Positions 1 through 9,175 of a stretch of 64,000 bases of DNA are shown piece after piece; the stretch's first letter is position 1; each line of letters starts with the position of its first letter. A program made the translations under genes and the position numbers. The notes under the pieces are model-generated. The model saw only the letters and a list, made by a program, of their open reading frames with translations, searched no databases and was not told the DNA's origin. The DNA comes from Pseudotamlana agarivorans (GTDB lineage Bacteria > Bacteroidota > Bacteroidia > Flavobacteriales > Flavobacteriaceae): positions 248,001 through 312,000 of the forward strand of contig NZ_JAHKPD010000013.1 in NCBI RefSeq assembly GCF_018860245.1. Reading direction: 5' to 3'.

Positions 1-314
1 TTTAAGGTTTTAAATTTAGTATTGTTTTTTAAGGATTGATTTTCAGATGTTTTGAAATAGTATGGTTTTTTACTCAAGTCAAAATGAGCAAATATTGACT
101 GATTTCGGTCTAATAGGTTTCTATTATTGTTTTATTTTAGCAAGCATATAAACATGAATTAAAATTAAAATTTAATGCGTTTTTTAAATTGTTTTCTAAC
201 ACTCTAGTCCAAAATGGGACTTTAAAAAAGGACTGTGTAAAATGGTAATGATTTGTAAACCTTATCTGATTAAAAGAGAAATTAAAGCGCTAAAAAAAAT
301 ATAAATATCAAATT
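1..314. other. Non-coding leader upstream of first sulfatase
   Basis: No convincing gene is seen. The stretch is very AT-rich and should hold the promoter of the sulfatase starting at 315. It contains a 23-bp element (79-101) that recurs, inverted, at 3465-3487 upstream of another lipoprotein gene. A hairpin-like pair of TAGTCC and GGACT sequences lies near 204-232. Confidence 0.5.
79..101 (+). promoter_or_regulatory. Shared 23-bp candidate operator, copy 1
   Basis: The element reads TCAAAATGAGCAAA, two variable bases, TTGA, one variable base, TG. It matches 20 of 23 positions of the minus-strand element at 3487-3465. Both lie upstream of lipoprotein genes (sulfatase at 315, unknown protein at 3388). 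The regulator is unknown. Confidence 0.4.
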
Positions 315-1739
315 ATGAAAATTCTTAAACTTATTACATGCTTTTTTATTACAATGGTGTGTTTTACAGCCTGTAAAAAAGACACTGAAACACCTCGCGA
401 TAAACAAGAGGAAACTAGACCTAATATCGTATTCATTTTTGGCGATGATTGGGGCTGGGGAGATTTAAGCGCACATGGTCATCCTTATGTGAAAACACCA
501 AATATTGATCGTTTGGTAGCCGAAGGTACCGATTACCAAAGATTCACGGTGGCCAGTGGTGTGTGTTCACCAAGTAGAGCCGCCGTAATGACGGGGCACT
601 TCCCAGCAAGGCATAATGTTGATGGTCATTTCGCCTGGGTAAAAGATAATGCAAAACGCAATATGCCAGATTGGTTAGATCCAGACGTGACATTATTGCC
701 AAGATTATTGCAAAAAGGGGGCTATGCTACCGCGCACTTTGGTAAATGGCATCTGTCTAATAATATGGTTGAAGATTCGCCAGCTCCAGGAGTTTATGGT
801 TATGATGAATATGGTGCATTTAACTGTTCTGGAGAACAAATGCCTGTACATAATGATGCGAATAGAGCGATTGCATTTATAGAAAAAGCCAATGAAGAAA
901 ATAAACCTTTCTTTATTAATTTATGGATACATGAGCCACATGCACCACATCATGTGGTTCCAAAATATCAACAACGTTTTCCTGAATTACCTGAAGATGA
1001 TAACATTTATGCTTCGATTTTATCTCATGCCGATGATAGAATTGGAGACGTACTGGACGCTATTGATCGTTTGGAACTGGCAGATAATACACTTGTAATT
1101 TTTAGTTCAGATAATGGCCCAGCAAGAGCAGCCTACGACGTAAAAGAATTAAAATTAAAATACGATTCGGCTACAGGGGCAGGGTATGATACGAGTGCAT
1201 CAAAAGGTATAACAGGCGGTAGAAAGGGCTACAAAGCCTCTTTATTTGAAGGTGGTATAGGCGTGCCGTTTATTGTGAGGTGGCCTGGAAAGGTGAAAGC
1301 TGGAGTTATTGATAATACGTCTTTAATGTCGGCTGTAGATTTACTGCCAACATTTTGTGAATTAGCCAAGGTTACATTACCAGAAAATTATGAGTCAGAT
1401 GGTATAAGTCAAGTAGCCACATTAGAGGGGGCAGAATACCCATTAAGAACAAAACCACTTTTTTGGAAATATAATGCAAGGTGGCCTGCCAGTAATAGAA
1501 CGCCAGATCATTGGGTGTCTTATGCCATTGTAGATCAGAATTGGAAATTGGTTGCTAATTACGATTTAAGCTATGTTGAGCTGTATGATATCACAAAAGA
1601 TACTTACGAAAAAAGCGATCTTAAAGAGGGAAATGCAGCTGTTGTAGAAGCATTGATTAATAAAATAAAAAAATGGCAAGCGGAGTTGCCAACAGGACCA
1701 GATTCAAAATTATTCTCTAAAGAAAGGGAAACGATTTAA
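315..1739 (+). CDS. S1-family (formylglycine) sulfatase, lipoprotein
   Basis: This 474-residue protein probably removes sulfate esters from algal polysaccharide or oligosaccharides outside the cytoplasm. A hydrophobic leader ends in a lipobox with Cys20, so it should be lipid-anchored. The N-terminal metal-binding motif (F-G-D-D-W, about residues 42-46) is followed by the C-S-P-S-R signature, with Cys84 as the residue matured to formylglycine. The G-K-W-H motif and a later S-S-D-N-G metal/active-site motif are present, and the length is normal for the family. It stands alone, with a terminator-like hairpin after it and no galactan-regulon repeat upstream, so its substrate need not be carrageenan. 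Sulfatase identity is firm; subfamily and substrate are not. Confidence 0.9.
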   Translation: MKILKLITCFFITMVCFTACKKDTETPRDKQEETRPNIVFIFGDDWGWGDLSAHGHPYVKTPNIDRLVAEGTDYQRFTVASGVCSPSRAAVMTGHFPARHNVDGHFAWVKDNAKRNMPDWLDPDVTLLPRLLQKGGYATAHFGKWHLSNNMVEDSPAPGVYGYDEYGAFNCSGEQMPVHNDANRAIAFIEKANEENKPFFINLWIHEPHAPHHVVPKYQQRFPELPEDDNIYASILSHADDRIGDVLDAIDRLELADNTLVIFSSDNGPARAAYDVKELKLKYDSATGAGYDTSASKGITGGRKGYKASLFEGGIGVPFIVRWPGKVKAGVIDNTSLMSAVDLLPTFCELAKVTLPENYESDGISQVATLEGAEYPLRTKPLFWKYNARWPASNRTPDHWVSYAIVDQNWKLVANYDLSYVELYDITKDTYEKSDLKEGNAAVVEALINKIKKWQAELPTGPDSKLFSKERETI

Positions 1740-1800
1740 GTCGCTTTCCTTTTGGGCTAAATTGAATTATGGGCTGTATCTCATAAACTGTGTGAGTTTT

Positions 1801-1837
1801 AAAATCTCGGGTTAAATATTAATCTGAGATTTTTTTA
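1801..1837 (+). terminator. Rho-independent terminator after sulfatase
   Basis: Arms AAAATCTCGG (1801-1810) and CTGAGATTTT (1824-1833) pair over ten positions with one G-T wobble, followed by a T run. It is placed about 60 bases after the sulfatase stop. Confidence 0.6.
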
Positions 1838-2463
1838 TTTAAAGTTTTAGAGGATAGTAGCTGGTGACCAATATCAGGTCGTGCGCCGTGGGGATCTCAT
1901 TTTTTTCACCAAAAAGTTCTTGACTGCGAACGAACGAACTAACTAACAATAGAATTACATACAGCCTTCTCATTTTCAAATTTATTCTGAGTTTAAATTA
2001 TAAGTATTTAACTATTACCACTATAATTTTTTTTAACTAAAGGAGAATTTGATTAAGGAGGGGATTTAGATGGTTGAGCGTCAATGGATTTTAGGTAGTC
2101 AAGAGCGTTATAAGTCTTTGTTTTATATGTCTTTAAGGTGTGTTTTGCTTAGTCGAAGAGTTCTATTCTGGAATTCAGGTTACAGTGTAAGTACTTTTAA
2201 TTCTAACCTTTAAGCACTATAATTCATGCCTATAAAAATTTAAAAAATGCTATAACATATTCGGTGTGAATTAGTGTTTTACTTCAGTCAAGATAGAATA
2301 ATTTGTATATCCGTTTTGTAACCTAAACATTGTATTTACGTCCTTCCGAATTTATTTCGGAATCTCATAAAGCTGATAATTAATATATTGTGATGAGAAC
2401 CTGAAACAAGTTCAGGTTGACGATAACAATTATGTCACATTACGGATAATCAGTAGAATAATA
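1838..2463. other. Gene-free stretch with small intergenic palindromes
   Basis: I see no supported gene here. It holds dispersed palindromes at 2344-2362 and 2400-2416, annotated separately. Codon structure is absent in all frames beyond short runs, so it looks like spacer or eroded sequence. Confidence 0.5.
2344..2416. repeat. Intergenic palindromic repeat pair
   Basis: Two short perfect palindromes sit close together: TTCCGAA...TTCGGAA (2344-2362) and CCTGAA...TTCAGG (2400-2416). Such motifs are, from general knowledge, frequent in intergenic DNA of Flavobacteriaceae. Their function is unknown. Confidence 0.45.
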
Positions 2464-2464
2464 A

Positions 2465-2501
2465 AAAAAAGCTGTCCCAATAAAATGGAGACAGCTTTTT
2501 T
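2465..2501. terminator. Bidirectional terminator
   Basis: Twelve-base arms (AAAAAAGCTGTC and GACAGCTTTTTT) flank a 13-base loop, with A and T runs on both sides. It lies just past the stop of the minus-strand lipoprotein gene ending at 2519. Confidence 0.75.
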
Positions 2502-2518
2502 ATTTATAGAATGATTTT

Positions 2519-3388
2519 TTATAAAAATACTATAGAAGTAACATCTTTACCGATATAATCATCAACATCATCTGAACTAAAATTAAAAATTCCAATTTGA
2601 CTTCCAGCTGCAGAAGTATTTAGGTCTGCATAGCGATAGAATACCATAGAGGGACCAGAAATTCCACTTGTTGTCGGGATTCCATTTTGTGCATACACAT
2701 CATCCATAAGTATTCCTGTACTAAAATCTCCCAAAGTTCCAATAGATCCTGTATAAGGACTACCTTGTTTGATATCACCATCTATGTCTATAGCCCAATT
2801 AGTACCATATATTTTGGCTTGAGAAATTAACCCAGAAGTATCTGTAATTGTAAAGGCAATTCCCTTAGATAAATAATACCAGTTTTCAAGATTTATGGTA
2901 GATACAACTCCTGTAGTTTCATTTGTGCTTGAGGCAGTGAACTGTTGTATCTCGTCTGGTTCCCCATGTAATAATAAAAGGGAGTTTCTATTGCTTTCCC
3001 CAACAATAACACCTTCAAGTGTTACGTAATCTTCTGTACCATGCGCGTTAAAAATTACTTGAACTTGATCTATTTGTTCGATTTCTCCTTTAGTAGTTGT
3101 AATGGTTATATAGCCAGCTCCAGCTTTAGTTGAAGAAATTTTATATTCTGTATCTGATACGGGTATAAGGTTAACATCTGCATTCTCAGAAACAATGGTC
3201 ATAGTTTCATTATTATTTGTTTCAAACTTAAGGGTTACTTCGTCTTCGATGAATACATTTTGTTTGCTAAGGGATATATTACTTACAAATCTATCTTCTG
3301 AAATCGTTTCAATGGAGTCGTCATCAGAGCAAGAGGTAAACAATAAGATTACTAATAAACTTTTAAATAAATAGTGTAGTTTTTTCAT
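2519..3388 (-). CDS. Lipoprotein of unknown function with Ig-like domain
   Basis: This is a 289-residue lipoprotein whose signal peptide ends L-F-T-S-C, giving Cys20 followed by an acidic S-D-D-D stretch, a pattern seen in surface-exposed Bacteroidota lipoproteins. Residues about 30-115 look like a bacterial Ig-like beta-sandwich (alternating hydrophobic strands, I-T-I-T-T-T). The C-terminal half contains no motif I recognise. It is monocistronic, with a terminator directly after it and a 455-bp divergent promoter region before it. Its upstream DNA shares a 23-bp element with the first sulfatase gene, suggesting a common regulator. No enzymatic function can be assigned. Confidence 0.75.
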   Translation of the reverse strand: MKKLHYLFKSLLVILLFTSCSDDDSIETISEDRFVSNISLSKQNVFIEDEVTLKFETNNNETMTIVSENADVNLIPVSDTEYKISSTKAGAGYITITTTKGEIEQIDQVQVIFNAHGTEDYVTLEGVIVGESNRNSLLLLHGEPDEIQQFTASSTNETTGVVSTINLENWYYLSKGIAFTITDTSGLISQAKIYGTNWAIDIDGDIKQGSPYTGSIGTLGDFSTGILMDDVYAQNGIPTTSGISGPSMVFYRYADLNTSAAGSQIGIFNFSSDDVDDYIGKDVTSIVFL

Positions 3389-3843
3389 AGTGTCTAATAA
3401 AAATGGTTCGTTGTTTTACAAATACAAATGTATCAGGAGATTCATGTTATAACTTTGCTCTGACCATTCAAAGTTTGCTCATTTTGAGCTAGAGGTTTAA
3501 ATTCACTAGGGATTTTGAACATAAGCAAGTAAAAGGTGATACGTTAAGAAATAAGCGGGGAGGTGTGTTATGTGATATATGTCATTATAATTATGGAACA
3601 AACTGTCGCAGATTTCAGTTTCAATACGGTACGTTTATTTTGAAATGACCCTTTTTTTTTCAATTATCTTTAGAACTTAAAACATGGTGTTTAAAAAATT
3701 AGGTTACGTACATTTTTTGGACATGATTAGCTTAGTGTTATAAAATCAAAAAAAAGATTTTAAATTTGAGCTCCTTAGATCTGTCTAAAAAATAGTTAAT
3801 GCGCCTTAACCATTTTTTTACAGTATTATAAATTGTATATAAA
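3389..3843. promoter_or_regulatory. Divergent intergenic region
   Basis: This 455-bp non-coding region separates the minus-strand lipoprotein (start 3388) from the plus-strand NTF2-like lipoprotein (start 3844). The only feature I can point to is the 23-bp element at 3465-3487. The rest is AT-rich spacer. Confidence 0.5.
3465..3487 (-). promoter_or_regulatory. Shared 23-bp candidate operator, copy 2
   Basis: On the minus strand it reads TCAAAATGAGCAAA, CT, TTGA, A, TG, matching 20 of 23 bases of the element at 79-101. It begins about 77 bases upstream of the start codon of the minus-strand lipoprotein gene. Confidence 0.4.
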
Positions 3844-4293
3844 ATGAAAAATTTATTGTTGTTTCCTGTTGTGTTTTTTAGCCTTCTTGTTTGCATGTCT
3901 TGTGAAAATAAGAATGAATCAGACATGAAATTACTTATTGCCACTATGGATGCCTATGAAACAGCTTGGGCGCAAGGTGATTTTTTAACGGTTGAACGTT
4001 TTTTTACTGAGGATGCAAAACGACTGCATACAGAACCTGAAGTTTGGGATCGAGCTGAAATTAAACGCTATTTTGAAGAAAAGGCCAAAACGCAAAAAAA
4101 GACTCCGAAATTAAAAAATAAAAAAGATTGGAAATTGGGTCGAGACTATATTGAAATTCGAATAGAAGGCCAAATAGCCTACGATATTTTTACTACAGAT
4201 ACCTTTAAAGCGATTCATATATGGGAGAAGCAGAATGATGGTACCTGGAAAATAAAGTATGATATGGGTATTTTAAATGTTGATGAGGAGTGA
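3844..4293 (+). CDS. SnoaL/DUF4440-like lipoprotein
   Basis: This 149-residue lipoprotein (Cys20 after L-V-C-M-S) has a mature domain resembling the NTF2/SnoaL fold: an N-terminal helix with Y-E-T-A-W-A-Q-G-D-F, then F-F-T-E-D-A, and a C-terminal sheet ending W-K-I-K-Y-D-M-G. Members often act as small-molecule binding or ketosteroid-isomerase-like proteins, but no catalytic residues can be assigned here. It is a single gene between two unrelated units. It could be a stress-related or uptake accessory protein; no function is claimed. Confidence 0.7.
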   Translation: MKNLLLFPVVFFSLLVCMSCENKNESDMKLLIATMDAYETAWAQGDFLTVERFFTEDAKRLHTEPEVWDRAEIKRYFEEKAKTQKKTPKLKNKKDWKLGRDYIEIRIEGQIAYDIFTTDTFKAIHIWEKQNDGTWKIKYDMGILNVDEE

Positions 4294-4476
4294 TATAAAT
4301 ACTTTATCAAATAATAGTTATTTCAAAACTTAGAAAATAAGCGTTATGCATAAACCTAACTAGATAGGAGTTTATTTATAACAGTTCAAAGTTCTAGGTA
4401 AAAATATGGGTAATTCTAATTTGTTCTTAATATGAGTTTGAAGTGTGAGTATTAGTGTTTTATTATGAAACAGGTG

Positions 4477-5556
4477 TTATACTTCCGAAATATCATTCTC
4501 AAACATCAACTGGTTCATGTCATTAAAATCTACATTTTCTTTAATAAGAATATCAATTGGAAGGTATGTTTTTTCAGAAGGCCTTTTAGATTTTAGTAAA
4601 TAATCGGTCATTACACGAACCGATTCGTAACCTTGTTCAAAGGGTTTTTGAGAAATTAAAAATGAAATAGAATCATCTTTTAGTCGCGCCACATTCTGAG
4701 GCGTGTTGTCAAAACCAATAATTTTAAAATCGTTATATCCGTTTTGTTTCAGGCCATCTACAATAACTGCAGCTCTACTAGAAGGTATAAAAATACCTGA
4801 AATAGTACGCTGTTTATTTAAACAAGTTTTTATGTTTTGTTGAATTTTGCTAGTATCGTTTAAATCTTCAACTTTTAAGGTAACTGTTTCGGTTTTAGTG
4901 AGTGCTTTAATATAATCCATAAAACCTTCAATGCGTTTAGATATCGCATTATTATCTCCATAATGGTCACGTGATTTAATGATTAATAATTTAGCGTCTT
5001 GTTCAAGTTCTAAATGCATCAGTTTTGCAGCAATGTAACCAGATGTGTATGAATCTTGACCGATGTATGTTAGATTATCGAATCCTTCAACGTCAATATT
5101 TAAAAAAAGGTAGGGGATATCGAGTTGTTCTAATTGTTTCGTTATCTTTTTTGTTTCTGTTAAGAACATAGGCGCGAAAATAACACCTTTAGGCTGAGTT
5201 TCTAATGCAGTTTTAAAGGCTGCAAGGTAGGAGCTAGGATCATATTGATTAAAGCTGAAGTAATCAACCTGCACGCCATAACTTTTAACATCTTCACTAG
5301 CTTTTAAAATACCAAGGTAGGGTGATTTCCAAAATGAGTCGGTATCATTATGTTCAGGTATTAAAACGGCTATATGGTGTTTGTTTTTTAAGGCCAACGC
5401 ACTAGCTACGGGATTGATACTGTAATTACTGCGCTCTAGAATTTTCCTGATTTTAGCTTCTGTTTTGGCAGATACGCCACCACGGTTATGTAAAACGCGG
5501 TCTACAGTGCCCTCAGAAACATTAGCTTCCTTTGCTATATCCTTTATCCTGATCAT
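4477..5556 (-). CDS. LacI-family transcriptional regulator of the uronate operon (KdgR-like)
   Basis: This 359-residue DNA-binding regulator starts directly with a LacI-type helix-turn-helix (I-K-D-I-A-K-E-A-N-V-S-E-G-T-V-D-R-V-L-H, residues 4-23), with a hinge around 45-60 containing N-P-V-A-S-A-L-A. Residues about 65-350 form a periplasmic-binding-protein-like effector domain. It is divergent from the uronate catabolic operon at 5701, and the 144-bp gap contains two matching GTGTGCGnnCACG sites, one inside a 15-bp inverted repeat. By context it should sense a uronate-pathway intermediate and control the operon; the effector is inferred, not shown. Confidence 0.88.
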   Translation of the reverse strand: MIRIKDIAKEANVSEGTVDRVLHNRGGVSAKTEAKIRKILERSNYSINPVASALALKNKHHIAVLIPEHNDTDSFWKSPYLGILKASEDVKSYGVQVDYFSFNQYDPSSYLAAFKTALETQPKGVIFAPMFLTETKKITKQLEQLDIPYLFLNIDVEGFDNLTYIGQDSYTSGYIAAKLMHLELEQDAKLLIIKSRDHYGDNNAISKRIEGFMDYIKALTKTETVTLKVEDLNDTSKIQQNIKTCLNKQRTISGIFIPSSRAAVIVDGLKQNGYNDFKIIGFDNTPQNVARLKDDSISFLISQKPFEQGYESVRVMTDYLLKSKRPSEKTYLPIDILIKENVDFNDMNQLMFENDISEV

Positions 5557-5625
5557 TATAATATGTTGCTATGCTTCATTTTGATTTGCAAATAAAAGCA
5601 TTTTTTATAAATAAAATGGTTAATT

Positions 5626-5638
5626 CGTGGGCGCACAC
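5626..5638 (-). promoter_or_regulatory. Second LacI-type operator copy
   Basis: The minus strand reads GTGTGCGCCCACG. It matches the core of the main operator (GTGTGCGAACACG) at 11 of 13 positions and lies 32 bp from it centre to centre, about three helical turns. Confidence 0.5.
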
Positions 5639-5646
5639 TAATTTTT

Positions 5647-5680
5647 ATTATATTTACGTGTGCGAACACGTAAATATAAT
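5647..5680. promoter_or_regulatory. Main LacI-type operator of the uronate operon
   Basis: A perfect 15-bp inverted repeat (arms 5647-5661 and 5666-5680, with ACGTGT and ACACGT at the centre) flanks the 4-base spacer GCGA. It lies 20 bases upstream of the first operon start codon and 90 bases from the regulator start, so binding could control both directions. Confidence 0.75.
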
Positions 5681-5700
5681 AAATTAAATTTCATTCATAC

Positions 5701-6528
5701 ATGAGTAAAGTAGTCGTATTAACAGGAGCCGGTGGTGTATTATGTAGCACACTAGCTAAAGCATTGGCCGAACAAGGGCACAAAATTGCTGTTTTAGATT
5801 TAAAATTGGAAGCCGCCGAACAAGTGGCTCAAGACATAAAAGCCGCAGGCGGAACAGCGATTGGCGTTGTTGCAAATGTGCTGGAAAAAGCATCTTTAGA
5901 GGAAGCTAAAACTAAGGTTAACGAAGTTTTAGGTCCTGTAGATATTTTAGTGAATGGCGCAGGAGGAAACCATCCTTTAGGAACCACTTCAAATCCGTTT
6001 TTAGAGGAAGCTGATTTAGAAAATACGACTGAAGGTTTTAAAACCTTTTTTGATCTAGATTCTAAAGGTATTGAGTTTGTTTTCAACTTAAATTTTATAG
6101 GGACTTTATTACCAACGCAAGTTTTTGCTAAAGACATGATTGGTAAAAAAGGCTGTAGTGTTTTAAATATTTCATCAATGAATGCTTATACGCCTTTAAC
6201 TAAAATTCCAGCCTATAGTGGAGCTAAAGCTGCGGTGTCAAATTTCACACAGTGGCTTGCTGTACATTTCTCTAAGGTAGGTATTCGCGTTAACGCTTTA
6301 GCGCCAGGGTTTTTCTTAACTGAACAAAACAGAACACTTTTAACGAATTCTGATGGGAGTTTAACTCAAAGAGGACAACAAATTATAGACCAAACGCCAA
6401 TGAGTCGTTATGGGGTGCCAGAAGATTTAATAAGCTCAACACTGTATTTATGTGACGAGGCGTCGTCGTTTGTAACTGGAATAGTGATTCCTATTGATGG
6501 AGGATTTAGCGCGTATAGTGGTGTATAA
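5701..6528 (+). CDS. uxuB: SDR-type D-mannonate oxidoreductase (fructuronate reductase)
   Basis: This 275-residue cytoplasmic short-chain dehydrogenase probably interconverts D-fructuronate and D-mannonate with NAD(P)H in the glucuronate branch. The Rossmann glycine motif is T-G-A-G-G-V (8-13). The N-G-A-G-G motif lies about 85-89, and the catalytic residues are Ser158/159, Tyr172 and Lys176. It is the first gene of the uronate operon and precedes uxuA by 12 bases. The role rests on the SDR type of UxuB known from Gram-positive bacteria and Bacteroidota, together with its position next to uxuA and uxaC. A generic SDR acting on another keto-uronate is the alternative. Confidence 0.8.
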   Translation: MSKVVVLTGAGGVLCSTLAKALAEQGHKIAVLDLKLEAAEQVAQDIKAAGGTAIGVVANVLEKASLEEAKTKVNEVLGPVDILVNGAGGNHPLGTTSNPFLEEADLENTTEGFKTFFDLDSKGIEFVFNLNFIGTLLPTQVFAKDMIGKKGCSVLNISSMNAYTPLTKIPAYSGAKAAVSNFTQWLAVHFSKVGIRVNALAPGFFLTEQNRTLLTNSDGSLTQRGQQIIDQTPMSRYGVPEDLISSTLYLCDEASSFVTGIVIPIDGGFSAYSGV

Positions 6529-6540
6529 AAAATAAATAGT

Positions 6541-7716
6541 ATGGAACAAACATGGAGATGGTACGGGACCAATGATCCCGTAAGCTTAACAGATATAAAA
6601 CAAGCAGGAGCTACAGGCGTAGTTTCAGCATTACATCATATTCCAAACGGAACCGTTTGGAGTAAAGATGATATTATTGAACGTAAAAATACCATTGAAG
6701 CCGCAGGACTCACATGGAGTGTGGTAGAAAGTATTCCTGTTCACGAAACCATTAAAACACGTTCTGGTGATTTTCAAAAGTATATTGAAAACTACAAAAC
6801 CAGTATAGAGAATTTAGCAGCCTGTGGCATTCATATTGTTTGCTACAATTTCATGCCCGTTTTAGATTGGACACGTACCGATTTGAATTATGAAGTAAGC
6901 GATGGTTCTAAAGCTTTGAGGTTTGAAGCAGTTGCATTTGCAGCTTTCGAATTATTTTTATTAAAACGTCCGGGCGCTGAAGCGAGCTATACCGATGCTG
7001 AAAAAGAAAAAGCGAAAGCCTATTTTGACCAGATGACCGAGGCTGATAAAACCCAACTGGTTAATAATATTATTGCGGGATTACCAGGAGCTGAAGAAGG
7101 TTACACGTTAGAACAGTTTCAAATGGTTTTAGATACTTATTCAGATGTTGATGCCGAGGCTTTAAAGTCAAATTTGGTGGCTTTTTTAAAGGAAATCATT
7201 CCAATAGCCTCACAAAATGAGGTGCTCATGTGTATTCATCCAGACGATCCGCCGTTTCCAATTTTAGGGTTGCCACGTGTCGTGAGTACCGAAGCTGATT
7301 ATGCTTATTTGTTTGAGCAAGTGCCAAACCGTTCAAATGGAATTACTTTTTGTACGGGGTCTTTAGGTGTTATCGCATCTAACGATTTGGTTCAGATTTT
7401 TAATCGTTTTGCCGATCGTGTGCATTTTATTCACTTAAGAAGTACGCAACGTGATATTGAAGGTAATTTTCATGAAGCCAATCACTTAGAGGGTGATGTG
7501 CCGATGTATGAGGTAGTAAAGAGTATTGTTTCCGAAGTACGTAAAAGAAAAAGAACAGGTATGGCTGATTGGAACATTCCTATGCGTCCCGATCATGGCC
7601 ACCAAATGCTTGACGATTTAAGTAAAAAAACAAATCCTGGTTATTCAGGAATAGGAAGGTTACGTGGTTTAGCTGAGTTAAGAGGTTTAGAGTTAGGAAT
7701 AAAAAACAGTATATAA
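6541..7716 (+). CDS. uxuA: Mannonate dehydratase
   Basis: This 391-residue cytoplasmic enzyme dehydrates D-mannonate to 2-keto-3-deoxy-D-gluconate (KDG). The sequence shows the family opening (W-R-W-Y-G-x-N-D-P-V), [11 protein letters not shown] near residue 100, a C-I-H-P-D-D-P-P metal-site segment near 230, F-I-H-L-R-S near 300, and R-P-D-H-G-H near 345. These carry the metal-binding His and Asp residues of UxuA. Length is normal. The gene ends one base before the uxaC start, so the two are translationally close in one operon. Confidence 0.95.
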   Translation: MEQTWRWYGTNDPVSLTDIKQAGATGVVSALHHIPNGTVWSKDDIIERKNTIEAAGLTWSVVESIPVHETIKTRSGDFQKYIENYKTSIENLAACGIHIVCYNFMPVLDWTRTDLNYEVSDGSKALRFEAVAFAAFELFLLKRPGAEASYTDAEKEKAKAYFDQMTEADKTQLVNNIIAGLPGAEEGYTLEQFQMVLDTYSDVDAEALKSNLVAFLKEIIPIASQNEVLMCIHPDDPPFPILGLPRVVSTEADYAYLFEQVPNRSNGITFCTGSLGVIASNDLVQIFNRFADRVHFIHLRSTQRDIEGNFHEANHLEGDVPMYEVVKSIVSEVRKRKRTGMADWNIPMRPDHGHQMLDDLSKKTNPGYSGIGRLRGLAELRGLELGIKNSI

Positions 7717-7717
7717 T

Positions 7718-9130
7718 ATGGCTTCAATACGTTCAAAAACTTTTATCGAAGATAATTTTTTATTGAATTCTGATGCAGCGATTAAACTGTATCATGATTT
7801 TGCCAAGCCTATGCCGATTATAGATTATCACAATCATTTGTCGCCAAAGCAAATTGCAGAAAATAAGCCAATGGCTAACATTACTGATGCTTGGTTAGAT
7901 GGTGATCATTATAAATGGCGTGCCATGCGAGCTCATGGTGTTGATGAGTTTTTTATAACCGGAAAAGCATCTAAGGATGAAAAGTTTGAAAAATGGGCGC
8001 AAACCGTACCTTATACGTTGCGTAATCCTTTGTTTCATTGGACGCACTTAGAGCTTAAACGCTATTTTGATATTGATGCTGTTTTACAAGAAAGTAATGC
8101 CAGTCAAATTTACAATAGCGCTAATACGGTTTTAGAAAATAAAACACCAGCACAGCTTTTAGAGGCTATGAATGTTGAGGTGATTTGTACCACAGATGAC
8201 CCTATAGATGATTTAAAATATCACAAGGCCATTGCTGAAAAAGGCTTTTTTACTAAAGTTTATCCAACTTTTAGGCCTGATCAAATATTCTTAATTGATA
8301 GTGAAAAATTTACAGCCTATTTAGAAAAATTAGAAGCCAGTGTCGCTTTTCCTATTCAGAATTTAACTGATGTGTTAAAGGCGATTTCACTGCGTGTAGA
8401 TTTCTTTCATGAGCATGGTTGTAGGGTTTCAGATTTCGGATTAGAACAAATTTATGCCTATTCGTTTACTGATGAAGCTGCCGATGCTGTAGTAAAGAAA
8501 AAATTATCGAGAGAAACGCTGTCTGAAACTGAAATAAATACCTATAAGTCTTGCATTCAGTATCATGTTAGCAAATTATACCACAAGAAAAACTGGGTAC
8601 AACAATTTCATTTAGGAGCCCTTCGAAATAATAACAAACGTTTATTAGAACAGTTAGGTGCCGATTCTGGTTGTGATTCTATGGGTGATAATACCCATGC
8701 AAAATCGATGTCTGCATTTTTTGATAGGCTCGATTATGAAAACTGTTTAGCTAAAACCATAAGCTATAATTTGAATCCGTCTCAAAATGAAGTTTTTGCC
8801 ACGATGATGGGAAATTTTAATTCTGGTGATTGTGCGGGTAAAATGCAGTGGGGGTCTGGCTGGTGGTTTTTAGATCAAAAAGACGGTATGGAAAAACAAT
8901 TGAATGCCTTATCAAACTTAGGCTTGTTAAGTCATTTTGTTGGCATGTTAACCGATAGTAGAAGTTTTCTGTCTTTTCCAAGACATGAGTATTTCAGACG
9001 TATTTTATGTGATTTATTAGCCGAAGATTTAAATAAAGGTCTGGTGCCAAATGATATAGAATACCTAGGGAAAATGGTGCAAGATATCTGTTACTACAAC
9101 GCCTTGAACTATTTCAATTTCGAAAAATAA
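7718..9130 (+). CDS. uxaC: Uronate isomerase (glucuronate/galacturonate isomerase)
   Basis: This 470-residue amidohydrolase-superfamily enzyme isomerises D-glucuronate to D-fructuronate and D-galacturonate to tagaturonate in the cytoplasm. The metal site H-N-H is at 38-40 within D-Y-H-N-H-L-S-P. Other UxaC features are T-T-D-D-P near 158, F-H-L-G-A-L-R near 300 and the C-terminal M-L-T-D-S-R-S-F segment near 408. Length matches the family. It follows uxuA by one base and supplies its pathway. Confidence 0.95.
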   Translation: MASIRSKTFIEDNFLLNSDAAIKLYHDFAKPMPIIDYHNHLSPKQIAENKPMANITDAWLDGDHYKWRAMRAHGVDEFFITGKASKDEKFEKWAQTVPYTLRNPLFHWTHLELKRYFDIDAVLQESNASQIYNSANTVLENKTPAQLLEAMNVEVICTTDDPIDDLKYHKAIAEKGFFTKVYPTFRPDQIFLIDSEKFTAYLEKLEASVAFPIQNLTDVLKAISLRVDFFHEHGCRVSDFGLEQIYAYSFTDEAADAVVKKKLSRETLSETEINTYKSCIQYHVSKLYHKKNWVQQFHLGALRNNNKRLLEQLGADSGCDSMGDNTHAKSMSAFFDRLDYENCLAKTISYNLNPSQNEVFATMMGNFNSGDCAGKMQWGSGWWFLDQKDGMEKQLNALSNLGLLSHFVGMLTDSRSFLSFPRHEYFRRILCDLLAEDLNKGLVPNDIEYLGKMVQDICYYNALNYFNFEK

Positions 9131-9175
9131 AAGAATTAATAAGACAATAAATTAGTCCTAATTAAATAAAATATC

